Part shown: piece after piece, positions 19,123-29,696 of the stretch
Position numbering within the stretch: the stretch's first letter is position 1
Layout: each line of letters starts with the position of its first letter
Source: Yersinia aldovae ATCC 35236
GTDB taxonomy: Bacteria; Pseudomonadota; Gammaproteobacteria; Enterobacterales; Enterobacteriaceae
Direction: 5' to 3'
DNA: 64,000 nucleotides
Assembly (NCBI RefSeq): GCF_000173735.1
Contig: NZ_ACCB01000005.1
Location: 1-64,000, forward strand
The notes under the pieces: generated by a model
Databases searched by the model: none
Told to the model about the DNA's origin: nothing
Seen by the model: only the letters and a program-made list of their open reading frames with translations
Translations under genes and position numbers: made by a program

Positions 19123-21072
19123 TGACGGTATTGCTTGAGTTAAAAGGCATTCGTCGTAGCTATCAGTCCGGCGAAGAAACCGTTGATGTGTTGCAGGACG
19201 TCTCGCTGACAATTAACGCCGGTGAGTTGGTCGCGATTATCGGAGCCTCCGGCTCGGGTAAATCGACGCTGATGAACATTTTGGGGTGTCTGGATAAACC
19301 CAGTGCGGGTGTCTACCGTGTCGCAGGGCAAGATGTCGCAGAGCTGGACAGCGATGCACTGGCCGCCCTGCGTCGTGAGCATTTTGGTTTTTATTTTCCA
19401 GCGCTATCATCTGCTGCCGCATCTCAGTGCGGCTCACAATGTGGAAGTGCCTGCGGTTTACGCCGGTTTAGGCAAAAATGAGCGCCGGGAGCGGGCAAAC
19501 ATGCTGTTAACCCGCTTGGGGCTGGGTGAGCGGGTGAGTTATCAGCCCAATCAGTTATCCGGTGGTCAGCAGCAACGAGTCAGTATCGCCAGAGCCTTGA
19601 TGAATGGCGGCCAGGTGATTCTTGCTGATGAGCCGACAGGCGCATTAGATAGTCACTCCAGCGTTGAGGTTATGGCTATCCTCAAACAACTTCAGCAGCA
19701 GGGACATACGGTAATTATTGTTACCCATGACCCTAACGTTGCGGCGCAGGCTGAACGGATCATCGAAATAAAAGATGGCCGTATTATGGCGGATTCCGGT
19801 TCGAAAACAGTGCCAAATATCGTGATATCTGAACCGATGAGTCTGACACCACCAGCCCCGTCATGGCAGCAGTTGGTTGGCCGTTTTCGTGAGGCGCTGT
19901 TAATGGCCTGGCGCGCTATGTCAGCTAACAAAATGCGTACCGCTCTGACCATGCTGGGGATCATTATTGGTATCGCCTCGGTGGTTTCCATCCTGGTGGT
20001 GGGGGATGCGGCCAAACAGCTTGTTCTGGCGGATATCCGTGCGATTGGTACTAATACTATCGATATTTATCCGGGTAAGGATTTTGGCGACGACGATCCC
20101 AGCACCCGCCAGGCTCTGGTCTATGACGATATGGCGGCTTTGCAGGCTCAGCCTTACGTTAGCGCCGTCTCCCCCTCGATTACCAGTACTATACGGCTGC
20201 GTCGCGGCAATATTGACGTGGCCGGCAGTGTATCAGGTGTTAGTGAACAGTATTTTAAAGTCTACGGGATGAAGCTTGAACAAGGAACCGCCATTACCCG
20301 CGAGCAAGTAGAACGGCAGTCGCAGACGGTAGTGGTTGACCGTAATACCCAGCGTCGTCTATTCCCTAACATGCAAGATGTGGTCGGGCAGGTGATATTG
20401 ATTGGTAATATGCCCGCCACCGTGGTAGGGGTGGTGGAAGAGAAACAATCTATGTTTGGTAGTAGTAAAGCGCTGCGGGTATGGGTGCCTTATAGCACAA
20501 TGGCCAGCCGTCTAATGGGGCGCTCTTATTTTGATTCGATCACTGTTCGGATCAAAGAAGGTTATAGCAGTAAAGAGGCTGAACAGCAGTTGATCCGGTT
20601 ATTAACCATGCGCCACGGCAAGAAAGATATATTCACATACAATATGGATAGTTTGCTGCAAACCGCCGAAAAGACCACTCGTACCATGCAATTGTTTCTC
20701 ACTTTGGTGGCGGTTATCTCGCTGGTGGTGGGGGGGATTGGTGTTATGAATATCATGTTGGTATCGGTGACCGAACGGACCCGCGAAATAGGGATACGCA
20801 TGGCCGTTGGTGCGCGTTCCAGTGATGTTATGCAGCAGTTTTTAATCGAGGCGATTCTGGTCTGTCTGGTGGGCGGGGCGCTTGGTATTAGTTTATCTTT
20901 CGCCATCGGCTTGATTGTGGAAATGTTCTTACCTAACTGGCAGATCGCTTTCCCACCGCTGGCCTTATTCAGTGCGTTCTTGTGTTCAACTGTGATTGGT
21001 GTGGTGTTTGGCTACCTACCCGCTCGCAGCGCAGCGCGGCTTAACCCTATTGATGCCTTGGCTCGTGAATAA
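19122..21072 (+). pseudogene. macB: Macrolide export ATPase/permease MacB, frameshifted as read
   Basis: Fusion of an N-terminal ABC ATPase to an FtsX-type permease, partner of MacA and TolC. Walker [10 protein letters not shown] is at 41-49. The signature [24 protein letters not shown] and TM1 (MLGIIIGIASVVSILVV) follow, with C-terminal VERTREIGIRMAVGAR-type and SAARLNPIDALARE motifs. The frame breaks after LRREHFGF and continues as [17 protein letters not shown]. Removing one T from the five-T run at 19388-19392 gives 649 aa (648 in E. coli). All functional motifs are intact on both sides, so a sequencing error is likely. Confidence 0.9.
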
Positions 21073-21138
21073 AAGGGGGGCAGGTGCCAGAAGGTTGATC
21101 CTGAATTATATGGCCGCATATTAGAGGTATGAAAAATA

Positions 21139-21172
21139 AAAATGCCAGCCCATTAATGATGGCTGGCATTTT
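21139..21172. terminator. Bidirectional terminator between macB and cspD
   Basis: The arms AAAATGCCAGCC and GGCTGGCATTTT form a perfect 12-bp stem with a 10-base loop between convergent macB and cspD. The U tract is better on the minus strand (TTTTTATTTTTC), so it suits cspD best. Confidence 0.75.
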
Positions 21173-21281
21173 GAAACATAATTGATGTTGCATCGTAATT
21201 AGCTGCCTGGAAAATGCTTTGACGTCAGAATATCTGCGATAGTGGCCTGCCAGTAATGACTGGGCGGAACAACGCACGGCG

Positions 21282-21539
21282 TCAGGCTAAAGCAGAGAGT
21301 TCCTGTAGCGCGGCTTCAGGTGATATTACATCCAATACAAGTGGAACAATCAGGCTGGCGTGGTTTCCTTTTGGCCCCTGATGAACATCAAAATTAACCA
21401 TCTGACCGGCTTTTAATGTTCGGTATCCATCCATCTGGATAGTTGAATAGTGAGCGAAGATATCTTCGCCGCCGCCCTCAGGGCAAATAAAGCCAAAGCC
21501 TTTAGCATTATTGAACCATTTAACAGTACCCGTCTCCAT
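21282..21539 (-). CDS. cspD: Cold-shock-like protein CspD
   Basis: Single-stranded nucleic-acid-binding protein of the cold-shock family. In E. coli it is made in stationary phase and inhibits replication. The 85-residue protein has METGTVKWFNNAKGFGFICP (RNP1 KGFGFI) and DIFAHYSTI (RNP2). The EDIFAHYSTIQMDGYRTLKAGQ stretch is characteristic of CspD rather than CspA or CspE. The C-terminal tail (about 74-85) is longer than that of E. coli CspD (74 aa). It is divergent from clpS, as in E. coli. Confidence 0.94.
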   Translation of the reverse strand: METGTVKWFNNAKGFGFICPEGGGEDIFAHYSTIQMDGYRTLKAGQMVNFDVHQGPKGNHASLIVPLVLDVISPEAALQELSALA

Positions 21540-21896
21540 ACTTCTACGTCCCTCGCAAGGCTATTCTAGTTTGAGATGAGGTAATTACTGGTTAAAGTGA
21601 GCGGAACTTGGTTAAAACTCCAACAGCTCACGAAAGTACACTCTAGTGGAAATGGCCTTAACGTCAAGGGGCAGCTTTTATCTGGTAGAGCGAGTTCTTC
21701 AAAGTTTGATGCAGCTAACGCTATTACGTTTACTTGAATACAATTTCGCCGTTATTGAGATTATTACCCCTACTTTTTCTCTGGCGGCGTTATGGCATGA
21801 GTGATGTTAAAATAATAATAGATATCTGCATCAAATGGTCTTATAACCGGAGTGAGGTATTGCTCTTGTGTGGTTCAGTATAGCGATGGGCAAGCA
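21540..21896. other. cspD-clpS divergent intergenic region
   Basis: This 357-bp stretch must hold the cspD promoter (minus) and the clpSA promoter (plus). The second half is AT-rich near AAAATAATAATAGATAT. I see no coding region and no strong operator. A short inverted repeat, GTGAGC with GCTCAC, occurs at 21598-21631. Confidence 0.5.
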
Positions 21897-22217
21897 ATGG
21901 GTAACAATAATGATTGGCTGAATTTTGAACATTTAGTCAAAGATAAGTATAAAGAGGCGCTAAAACCGCCATCTATGTATAAAGTTATATTAAACAACGA
22001 CGATTACACACCGATGGAATTTGTGATTGACGTTCTGCAAAAGTTCTTTTCTTATGATATTGAACGTGCAACACAATTGATGCTCAATGTGCATTATCAA
22101 GGAAAGGCGATTTGTGGTGTCTTTACTGCCGAAGTGGCAGAGACAAAAGTCGCACATGTAAATCAATACGCCAGGGAGAACGAGCATCCGTTGCTTTGTA
22201 CGCTGGAAAAAGCCTGA
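21897..22217 (+). CDS. clpS: ClpAP adaptor ClpS (N-recognin)
   Basis: Adaptor that binds N-end-rule substrates (N-terminal Leu, Phe, Trp, Tyr) and hands them to ClpAP. The ATG at 21897 ([10 protein letters not shown]) gives 106 aa, the E. coli length, whereas upstream in-frame starts add unconserved residues. The core includes [20 protein letters not shown], with the NDDYTPM substrate-pocket region, and [24 protein letters not shown]. It lies 25 bp before clpA and is surely co-transcribed. In the same window, aat makes substrates for this adaptor. Confidence 0.97.
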   Translation: MGNNNDWLNFEHLVKDKYKEALKPPSMYKVILNNDDYTPMEFVIDVLQKFFSYDIERATQLMLNVHYQGKAICGVFTAEVAETKVAHVNQYARENEHPLLCTLEKA

Positions 22218-22242
22218 TTAAGGCAATTATTGGGAGGTGCCT

Positions 22243-24519
22243 ATGCTCAATCAAGAACTTGAACTCAGTCTCAACATGGCTTTCGCCAGAGCGCGTGAGC
22301 ACAGACACGAGTTTATGACAGTGGAGCACCTGTTGCTGGCATTGCTGAGCAATCCAGCCGCGCGGGAAGCGCTGGAGGCATGTACAGTTGACCTGGTAGC
22401 CCTACGCCAGGAATTGGAAGCTTTTATCGAACAAACCACACCGACATTACCTGTCAGTGAAGAAGAGCGTGACACCCAGCCTACGCTCAGTTTCCAACGC
22501 GTGTTGCAACGTGCGGTATTCCACGTTCAATCCTCGGGGCGCAACGAAGTCTCGGGTGCAAACGTATTGGTCGCCATTTTCAGTGAACAAGAGTCTCAGG
22601 CGGCCTACCTGTTGCGTAAGCATGATGTCAGCCGTTTGGATGTGGTGAACTTTATTTCCCACGGTGCTCGTAAGGACGAACCGGGCCAGGCTCCGAATGC
22701 AGAAAACCCAGTGAATGAAGAGCAGGCTGGAGGGGAAGACCGTATGGAGAACTTCACCACCAACCTGAACCAACTGGCCCGCGTGGGTGGCATTGACCCT
22801 CTCATTGGCCGCGATAAAGAGCTGGAACGTGCTATTCAGGTTCTGTGCCGCCGGCGTAAAAATAACCCACTGTTGGTCGGGGAATCCGGTGTCGGTAAAA
22901 CAGCTATTGCCGAAGGGTTGGCCTGGCGTATCGTGCAGGGTGACGTTCCGGAAGTGATGTCCGAATGCACATTATATTCACTGGATATCGGCTCGCTGTT
23001 GGCTGGCACCAAATACCGTGGTGACTTTGAAAAACGCTTCAAGGCGTTGCTGAAACAGTTAGAAAACGACAAAGATAGCATTCTGTTTATCGATGAAATT
23101 CATACCATTATCGGTGCCGGAGCTGCCTCTGGTGGGCAAGTCGATGCCGCTAACTTGATTAAGCCGCTACTTTCCAGTGGTAAAATTCGAGTCATTGGTT
23201 CAACCACGTATCAGGAGTTCAGCAATATCTTTGAAAAAGATCGCGCCCTGGCACGTCGCTTCCAGAAGATAGATATCACTGAACCGACGCCGGAAGAAAC
23301 GGTTCAGATTATTAATGGCCTAAAACCAAAATATGAAGCGCATCATGACGTGCGTTACACCGCGAAAGCGATCCGTGCAGCAGTGGAGTTATCGGTCAAA
23401 TACATTAATGACCGCCATTTACCGGATAAAGCCATTGATGTGATTGATGAAGCCGGTGCGCGTAGCCGTCTTATGCCAATCAACAAACGCAAGAAAACCG
23501 TTAATGTGTCTGATATTGAGTCGGTGGTTGCTCGTATCGCTCGTATTCCGGAAAAAACAGTTTCTGCCAGCGACCGTGATGTGTTGAGAAACTTAAGTAG
23601 CCGCCTGAATATGTTGGTATTTGGTCAAGATAAAGCTATCGATGCTCTATCAGAGGCAATCAAAATGAGTCGTGCAGGGTTAGGGCATGACCATAAACCT
23701 GTTGGTTCATTCCTGTTTGCCGGGCCTACCGGTGTCGGGAAAACCGAAGTTACAGTGCAATTGGCCAAGGCTCTGGATATAGAGCTACTGCGCTTTGATA
23801 TGTCTGAATATATGGAACGTCACACAGTCAGCCGCTTGATTGGTGCGCCTCCGGGCTATGTTGGTTACGATCAGGGGGGGTTGTTGACGGATGCGGTTAT
23901 CAAACATCCTCATGCCGTACTGCTGCTGGATGAAATTGAGAAAGCCCATCCGGATGTATTCAACCTGTTATTGCAAGTGATGGATAATGGTACTCTGACC
24001 GATAACAATGGCCGTAAAGCGGATTTCCGCAATGTCATTTTGGTCATGACCACCAATGCCGGTGTACGAGAAACACAACGGACGTCGATTGGTTTCAAAC
24101 AGCAAGACAACAGTACCGATGCGCTGGAGGAGATCAAAAAAATATTCACACCGGAATTCCGTAACCGGTTGGATAACATTATTTGGTTCAACCACTTATC
24201 TCCTGCGGTTATCCAGCAGGTCGTCGATAAGTTTATTGTTGAGTTGCAAGCACAGTTGGATGCCAAAGGTGTGTCACTGGAAGTCAGCGACGAGGCACGC
24301 GATTGGTTATCTGAAAAAGGCTATGACAAAGCGATGGGAGCACGACCAATGGTTCGTGTTATCCAGGAAAATCTGAAAAAACCGCTAGCAAACGAGCTGT
24401 TGTTCGGTTCGCTGGTCGACGGTGGTTCAGTGACTGTTGGGCTTGATAAAGAGAAACAACAACTGGCTTATGAGTTTCAGAGTGCGCAAAAACGCAAAAC
24501 TGAAGGCGCAGTGCATTAA
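22243..24519 (+). CDS. clpA: ATP-dependent Clp protease ATP-binding subunit ClpA
   Basis: AAA+ unfoldase that feeds proteins to ClpP. It has an N domain that binds ClpS (about 1-145), a D1 AAA module with GESGVGKTA near 214 and FIDEIHTIIGAG, and a D2 module with GPTGVGKTE near 495 and LLLDEIEKAHPDV. The ClpP-binding loop at 616-618 reads IGF, where E. coli ClpA has IGL. The ATG at 22243 follows GGGAGGTGCCT and gives 758 aa, equal to E. coli. A strong terminator lies downstream. Confidence 0.97.
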   Translation: MLNQELELSLNMAFARAREHRHEFMTVEHLLLALLSNPAAREALEACTVDLVALRQELEAFIEQTTPTLPVSEEERDTQPTLSFQRVLQRAVFHVQSSGRNEVSGANVLVAIFSEQESQAAYLLRKHDVSRLDVVNFISHGARKDEPGQAPNAENPVNEEQAGGEDRMENFTTNLNQLARVGGIDPLIGRDKELERAIQVLCRRRKNNPLLVGESGVGKTAIAEGLAWRIVQGDVPEVMSECTLYSLDIGSLLAGTKYRGDFEKRFKALLKQLENDKDSILFIDEIHTIIGAGAASGGQVDAANLIKPLLSSGKIRVIGSTTYQEFSNIFEKDRALARRFQKIDITEPTPEETVQIINGLKPKYEAHHDVRYTAKAIRAAVELSVKYINDRHLPDKAIDVIDEAGARSRLMPINKRKKTVNVSDIESVVARIARIPEKTVSASDRDVLRNLSSRLNMLVFGQDKAIDALSEAIKMSRAGLGHDHKPVGSFLFAGPTGVGKTEVTVQLAKALDIELLRFDMSEYMERHTVSRLIGAPPGYVGYDQGGLLTDAVIKHPHAVLLLDEIEKAHPDVFNLLLQVMDNGTLTDNNGRKADFRNVILVMTTNAGVRETQRTSIGFKQQDNSTDALEEIKKIFTPEFRNRLDNIIWFNHLSPAVIQQVVDKFIVELQAQLDAKGVSLEVSDEARDWLSEKGYDKAMGARPMVRVIQENLKKPLANELLFGSLVDGGSVTVGLDKEKQQLAYEFQSAQKRKTEGAVH

Positions 24520-24556
24520 GTTAGTGTGTTATTAATTAGATAATAATTAAAGTAAA

Positions 24557-24595
24557 GGGCGGTAAGCTAATATTAATAAGCTTACCGCCCTTTTT
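24557..24595 (+). terminator. Rho-independent terminator after clpA
   Basis: A 12-bp perfect stem, GGGCGGTAAGCT with AGCTTACCGCCC, is followed by TTTTT and lies 38 bases after the clpA stop codon. Confidence 0.9.
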
Positions 24596-24768
24596 ATTTC
24601 CCACAATTATGATTTTTGCATGTCACTTTTGTTTTTTACACTTAGTAAGTAGCGCTAAATCGGTAAACAAAAGAAAACGCAAAACACCCTTGCCATAAGT
24701 TGGAAGGGCGTCGGAGGGGGCTATATCCTCAACGTTCGCAAGTCATGGACTGGCGACAGATTAGCCTA

Positions 24769-25005
<237 letters not shown>

Positions 25006-25153
25006 CTACCTTAGTTTTTAACCGGCAAGATAATGCCGAAAAACCCACATTATGTAAAGAAGTGTTGGCGGTCATCACACCATTTCAGCAAAAAGAGTCT
25101 GCCGGTAAGAGGGGATAAAGCCTAATGTGGGGTACATTCTCAACGGTTGATCT

Positions 25154-25864
25154 TTACTGCATCGCGGATGAAAAATTCAACGATTGCGGTAACCAGCATT
25201 CAGCCGGTAGTGGACTAAACTGGAGTTGACTCAACTGCTGCATAAAAAAATCGCGTGGGATCTCAATCGCACCCAGCGACGCAGTGTGAGCGTTGAGGAC
25301 CTGACAGTCAATCAGTTCTCCACCCTGACGGGTAAAATGATGACAAAAAACCATTAATGCACTTTTTGAGGCATTGTCCGCACGGCTAAACATCGATTCT
25401 CCGCAAAACAACTTACCGACGGTGATACCATACAAACCACCAACTAGCTCATTTTCCAACCAAACTTCCACGGAGTGGGCGTGGCCCAACGCATGTAACT
25501 GGCAATAAGCTTGCTGTACATCATCGCCAATCCAGGTTCCTTCATCACGTAGTGAAGCGCAAGCATTGACCACATCAGCAAACGCATGATTGAGGGTGAA
25601 ACGGTAAGGGCAGCGCCGCAGAAAACGTCGCATACTACGGCTGATGTGCAAATCTTCAGGAAATAACACGGCACGCGGGTTCGGTGACCACCATAGAATC
25701 ATCTCTCCGGGGCTAAACCAAGGGAATATCCCCCGTTGGTAAGCCGCTAGCAGACGTGGAACCGATAAATCCCCCCCCAGTGCCAGCAAACCATTAGGTT
25801 CGCGCAGGGCCAGTTCAGGGGAGGGGAACGCAAATGATTGAGAAGAGAGTGGTGTGATGCGCAT
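25154..25864 (-). CDS. aat: Leucyl/phenylalanyl-tRNA--protein transferase
   Basis: Transfers Leu or Phe from charged tRNA to proteins with N-terminal Arg or Lys, creating N-degrons read by ClpS-ClpA. The 236-residue protein contains [45 protein letters not shown], the substrate-pocket [19 protein letters not shown] and the C-terminal [11 protein letters not shown] motif. E. coli Aat is 234 aa. It lies downstream of infA in the same orientation as seen in E. coli. An ERIC-like element lies upstream of its start. Confidence 0.96.
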   Translation of the reverse strand: MRITPLSSQSFAFPSPELALREPNGLLALGGDLSVPRLLAAYQRGIFPWFSPGEMILWWSPNPRAVLFPEDLHISRSMRRFLRRCPYRFTLNHAFADVVNACASLRDEGTWIGDDVQQAYCQLHALGHAHSVEVWLENELVGGLYGITVGKLFCGESMFSRADNASKSALMVFCHHFTRQGGELIDCQVLNAHTASLGAIEIPRDFFMQQLSQLQFSPLPAECWLPQSLNFSSAMQ

Positions 25865-25892
25865 AAATCCCCTTGGTGATGCTTACAGGCCC

Positions 25893-26091
25893 ATATATTG
25901 GTCATACTTAAAGTTGCATGTGCGTTGACTGGCTTCAGTCACCCCATCCACCTACTGATGTAAGCGGCTGGGGATTAATGGCCCTCATCCATTAGGTTTA
26001 CCCTATGGGTGGCTATATCTGTGTTCAAGTCGATACAGGAACGATCGATCGTTTATTTTGCCCAGCTGCAACTCTAATTATTCTGGGTATC
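25893..26091. repeat. ERIC element with internal insertion, degenerate
   Basis: The left part (ATACTTAAAGTTGCATGTGC, then GTAAGCGGCTGGGGATT) follows the ERIC consensus. The right end CTGCAACTCTAATTATTCTG and GGGTAT also fits. About 70 bases of unrelated sequence separate them, making roughly 199 bp instead of 127. It lies between aat and cydC, so it may enter the cydDC 3' end or the aat leader. Confidence 0.65.
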
Positions 26092-26202
26092 ATCAATAAC
26101 AAATAAGACTGCTTTATTTTCAGCAGGTTTACTTAACATTAGCTATAAATCTACTGATTATCAGCCCGTGTTCAGTTACTTTGCTCACATATAATCACTG
26201 CA

Positions 26203-27927
26203 TCAATGCCGCTGATGGAATTGATAATAGCGCCCTTTGCTCAGCAATAAGCTTTGGTGAGAGCCTTGTTCGACAATCTTTCCACCATCCATCACGCAGA
26301 TTCGGTCCATATATTCCAGTCCGTACAAGCGGTGAGTGACAATGATCACGCTCTTGTGCTGACAATGCTGTCGCAGTAGTGCCAGAATCTGTTGTTCAGT
26401 TTCGGCGTCCAGCCCTTCTGTAGGTTCATCAAGTAGCAGTAACGGTGCAGAATGCAGTAAGGCGCGTGCAATCCCTATCCGACGCTGTTCTCCACCGGAT
26501 AGTGGGCGGCCACCATCCCCCATCCAGGCATTCAGACCCTCACTGTTATCGAGCAAATTAGCTAATCCTACTTGTTCCAAAACAGCTTTCAGTTGCGCAT
26601 CTGAGGCGGTAGGGCAGGCGAGCAATAGATTTTCACGCAAGGTACTGCTGAATATATGCACCCGCTGGCTGACCACGGTCATCATCTGGCGTAACGCTGT
26701 TTCATCATAATTGGCTACGGGTTGCCCATTCAGCGTGATAGTGCCTTCAGTCGCATCCCAGGCACGGGTTAATAATTGCAGGAAAGTAGACTTGCCGCAG
26801 CCAGTGCGGCCCAGTAGCGCAATATGCTCTCCTGCTGCCAGTGAGAGCGATATGTTTTGCAAAACAGGTAAGGGTTGCTGTGGGTAAGTAAAACTCAACC
26901 CTGTCACTTCCAGCGCCACCTGCGAGGCCACTGCCGGGCCACTGACTGGGAATGTCACTTCAGGTCTTTGATCCATCAATTGCCTGACTCGTGTCGCCGA
27001 GGCGATAACCTGCCCCAAATGCTGAAAGGCACCGGCTACGGGGAGCAGCGCTTCAAATGCCGCCAACGAAGTGAAGACAAACAGTGCCAGCAATGCACCT
27101 GGCTGGCTATTACCGCCGACACCTTGAGCTGCTAACCACAAAATGAGGGTGACGGTCAGACCGGACGCTAGAATCATCAGCGCCTGTGCTAACCCAGCTA
27201 GCGATGCTTGCTGCTTCTGACGGCTCATCCAACGTGATTCAATTTCTTCCAACGAATGACGAAAACGCTGTAGGGCACCGAAGACCAATAATTCGGCCTG
27301 CCCCTGTAGCCAAGAGGTCAGTTGCGAGCGGTAACGGCCACGTAAGTCAGTAAGGTCACTGCCGATGGGCTTACCGGCGCGGTAGAAAATCAGTGGTATC
27401 AATAACAGGAGACTAAGTAGGATAGTGCCCAGCGTCAGCGCCAGGTTGACATCCAGATAGCTCAGCCCAAAAGTCACAGCAGCAATAATCACAATAGCTG
27501 CCACTAACGGCGATATCACTCGCAGATAGAGATGGTCAAGGGTATCGACGTCAGCAACCAAACGGTTCAGCAATTCACTTTGGCGAAATCGGGCAATACC
27601 GGCAGGTGAAAGCGGCAGGATTTTTTGAAAAGCAAATACCCGCAGATGAGCCAGTACGCGGAACGTTGCATCGTGACTGACAACTCGCTCGGCATAGCGC
27701 CCCGCAGTACGAGTTATCGCCGCGCCTCTAACGCCAGCGGCCGGTAGTAGATAATTAAACGTGTATAGCCCTGCTGGGCCGACGATGGCAGTTCCTGCAA
27801 GAAACCACCCGGATAATGTCAGCAATCCGATGCTGGAAAGCAAGGTGATAATTGCCAGCACAATACCCAGACAAATCAGGAACCAATGGCGGCGATACAA
27901 TGCCAGGAAGGGAAGTAGGACGCGCAT
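26203..27927 (-). CDS. cydC: Heterodimeric thiol/heme ABC exporter subunit CydC
   Basis: Half of the CydDC exporter needed for assembly of cytochrome bd and periplasmic redox poise; it exports glutathione and cysteine. The N-terminal domain has six membrane segments (first FLICLGIVLAIITLLSSIGLL) and the C-terminal ABC domain has Walker A GRTGCGKST near 367, signature LSGGEQRR and Walker B LLLLDEP. At 574 aa it matches E. coli (573). It follows cydD by two bases on the same strand. Confidence 0.96.
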   Translation of the reverse strand: MRVLLPFLALYRRHWFLICLGIVLAIITLLSSIGLLTLSGWFLAGTAIVGPAGLYTFNYLLPAAGVRGAAITRTAGRYAERVVSHDATFRVLAHLRVFAFQKILPLSPAGIARFRQSELLNRLVADVDTLDHLYLRVISPLVAAIVIIAAVTFGLSYLDVNLALTLGTILLSLLLLIPLIFYRAGKPIGSDLTDLRGRYRSQLTSWLQGQAELLVFGALQRFRHSLEEIESRWMSRQKQQASLAGLAQALMILASGLTVTLILWLAAQGVGGNSQPGALLALFVFTSLAAFEALLPVAGAFQHLGQVIASATRVRQLMDQRPEVTFPVSGPAVASQVALEVTGLSFTYPQQPLPVLQNISLSLAAGEHIALLGRTGCGKSTFLQLLTRAWDATEGTITLNGQPVANYDETALRQMMTVVSQRVHIFSSTLRENLLLACPTASDAQLKAVLEQVGLANLLDNSEGLNAWMGDGGRPLSGGEQRRIGIARALLHSAPLLLLDEPTEGLDAETEQQILALLRQHCQHKSVIIVTHRLYGLEYMDRICVMDGGKIVEQGSHQSLLLSKGRYYQFHQRH

Positions 27928-27929
27928 GA

Positions 27930-29696
27930 TTAAAGCTCCTCACTGCGGTGGGACAGCAGATTGGCAAATGAACCGTCAGACTTGCTGAGGGTGGAGTAAT
28001 CGCCTTGCTGAATTAGAAGACCTTTATCCATAACCCAGATTTGATCGTAACCCAGCGTATCTTCTAACTGATGTGTAACCAGCAGCGTCGTCTGCCTACG
28101 TGAAGCGTCCCCCAACGCGTTCATCACCAACTGCTCGCTATGGGCATCAAGGCTTGCGGTTGGTTCATCCAGTAGCAATAAGCGACATGGGTTTAATAGC
28201 GCTCTGGCGACAGCAACGCGCTGCGCCTGGCCAACAGATAGGCGCGCTGAATGATCACCAACCTCTGTATTTAACCCTTGTGGCAAGTCAGCGAGGAATT
28301 CATTGATATAAGCACGTTCCACCGCTTGCTGTAATTGACTTTCAGAGGCATCAGGCTGCCCCAGTAAAATATTGGTGGTCAGTGTTTGTTCTGGCAAATG
28401 TGGATTTTGGCCCACCCAGCTTAATTGGCTGCGCCAGCGTTGCGGCTCCAACTCACGTAGTTCGACACCGTTAACTTTTAGCGAGCCACGATAAGGTAAA
28501 AAGCCCAGTAGCAAATTGAGTAACGAACTCTTGCCCGCGCCACTCAACCCAACCACCGCTACGCGTTTGCCTGCGAGTAGTGAAAATGTCAGTGGCCCGG
28601 CGAGACAAATACCACTCGGTGCCAGAATTTCTAATTCGTGAGCTTCAAGGGCCACCGCCTCTTGACCATCCAGCACTTTTTCACCCAGGCCGATAGACTC
28701 GCTTTCACTACTCAAAAATGTGACTAATGACTCTGCTGCGCCGACTGCTTGGGCTTTTGCGTGATAGAACGTACCTAAATCACGTAACGGTTGGAAGAAC
28801 TCAGGAGCGAGAATCAGCACCAAAAAGCCAGCAAATAGGGTTACGCCGAAACCATAGCTGCCAAAATTAAGCTCACCCAGATAAGAGAAACCAAAATAGA
28901 CCGCAACGATAGCAATGGATATGGCAGCGAAAAATTCTAATACTGCCGAAGAGAGAAACGCCATACGCAGTACTTCCATAGTGCGACGGCGAAAATCTTC
29001 TGAAGAGTCGCGAATTTGGTCGGTTTCAGCTTTGGCGCGATTAAATAACCTTAGCGTGTCTAGCCCGCGCAAGCGATCAAGAAAATTACCGCTTAAGCGT
29101 GCCAGTGCCACAAAATTACGGCGATTGGCATCGGCAGCGCCCATACCGACCAGTGCCATAAACACCGGTATCAGTGGTGCAGTCACAAACAAGATCAAGC
29201 CTGCCGCCCAGTTGATAGGGAAGATGGCTATCAGAATCAGGATGGGAATAAAGACCGCCAGATACATTTGTGGCAGATAGCGGGAGTAGTAGTCCTGCAT
29301 ATCTTCAATTTGTTCGAGAATGATGGTTGCCCAACTCCCGGCAGGTTTGCCCTTCACCCACGATGGCCCCAGTTGCTCTAAGCGGTCTAATACTACTTTG
29401 CGGATTTGTTGACGTACGCGCATACCGCAAATGAAGCCTACCCGTTCACGTAGCCAACTGACCACGGCTCGCGCGGCAAAGGTTCCGGCCAGCAGCCAGA
29501 AATCAGCAGTCAGAGCTGTGCGGGGGAGCTTGTCAATAATCAGGGCTTGCAGCAAGGTTGCCAACAACCACGCTTGAGCGATAATCAACAACCCGCTGAG
29601 CAAGCCAAGTAACATGGACAGGCGGAGCCAACGTTGCGCGGGGGCGCTCTGTTTTTTCAGCCAACGAATCAACTCATACTGTCTTGTTTTATTCAT
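27930..29696 (-). CDS. cydD: Heterodimeric thiol/heme ABC exporter subunit CydD
   Basis: Partner of CydC. The 588-residue protein (588 in E. coli) has an N-terminal six-helix membrane domain and a C-terminal ATPase with GLSGAGKSS, a variant signature LSVGQAQRVAVARAL and LLLLDEPTASLD. It is first in the cydDC pair. trxB lies 273 bp upstream on the same strand, as in E. coli. That gap holds no gene, only the probable promoter region. Confidence 0.96.
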   Translation of the reverse strand: MNKTRQYELIRWLKKQSAPAQRWLRLSMLLGLLSGLLIIAQAWLLATLLQALIIDKLPRTALTADFWLLAGTFAARAVVSWLRERVGFICGMRVRQQIRKVVLDRLEQLGPSWVKGKPAGSWATIILEQIEDMQDYYSRYLPQMYLAVFIPILILIAIFPINWAAGLILFVTAPLIPVFMALVGMGAADANRRNFVALARLSGNFLDRLRGLDTLRLFNRAKAETDQIRDSSEDFRRRTMEVLRMAFLSSAVLEFFAAISIAIVAVYFGFSYLGELNFGSYGFGVTLFAGFLVLILAPEFFQPLRDLGTFYHAKAQAVGAAESLVTFLSSESESIGLGEKVLDGQEAVALEAHELEILAPSGICLAGPLTFSLLAGKRVAVVGLSGAGKSSLLNLLLGFLPYRGSLKVNGVELRELEPQRWRSQLSWVGQNPHLPEQTLTTNILLGQPDASESQLQQAVERAYINEFLADLPQGLNTEVGDHSARLSVGQAQRVAVARALLNPCRLLLLDEPTASLDAHSEQLVMNALGDASRRQTTLLVTHQLEDTLGYDQIWVMDKGLLIQQGDYSTLSKSDGSFANLLSHRSEEL

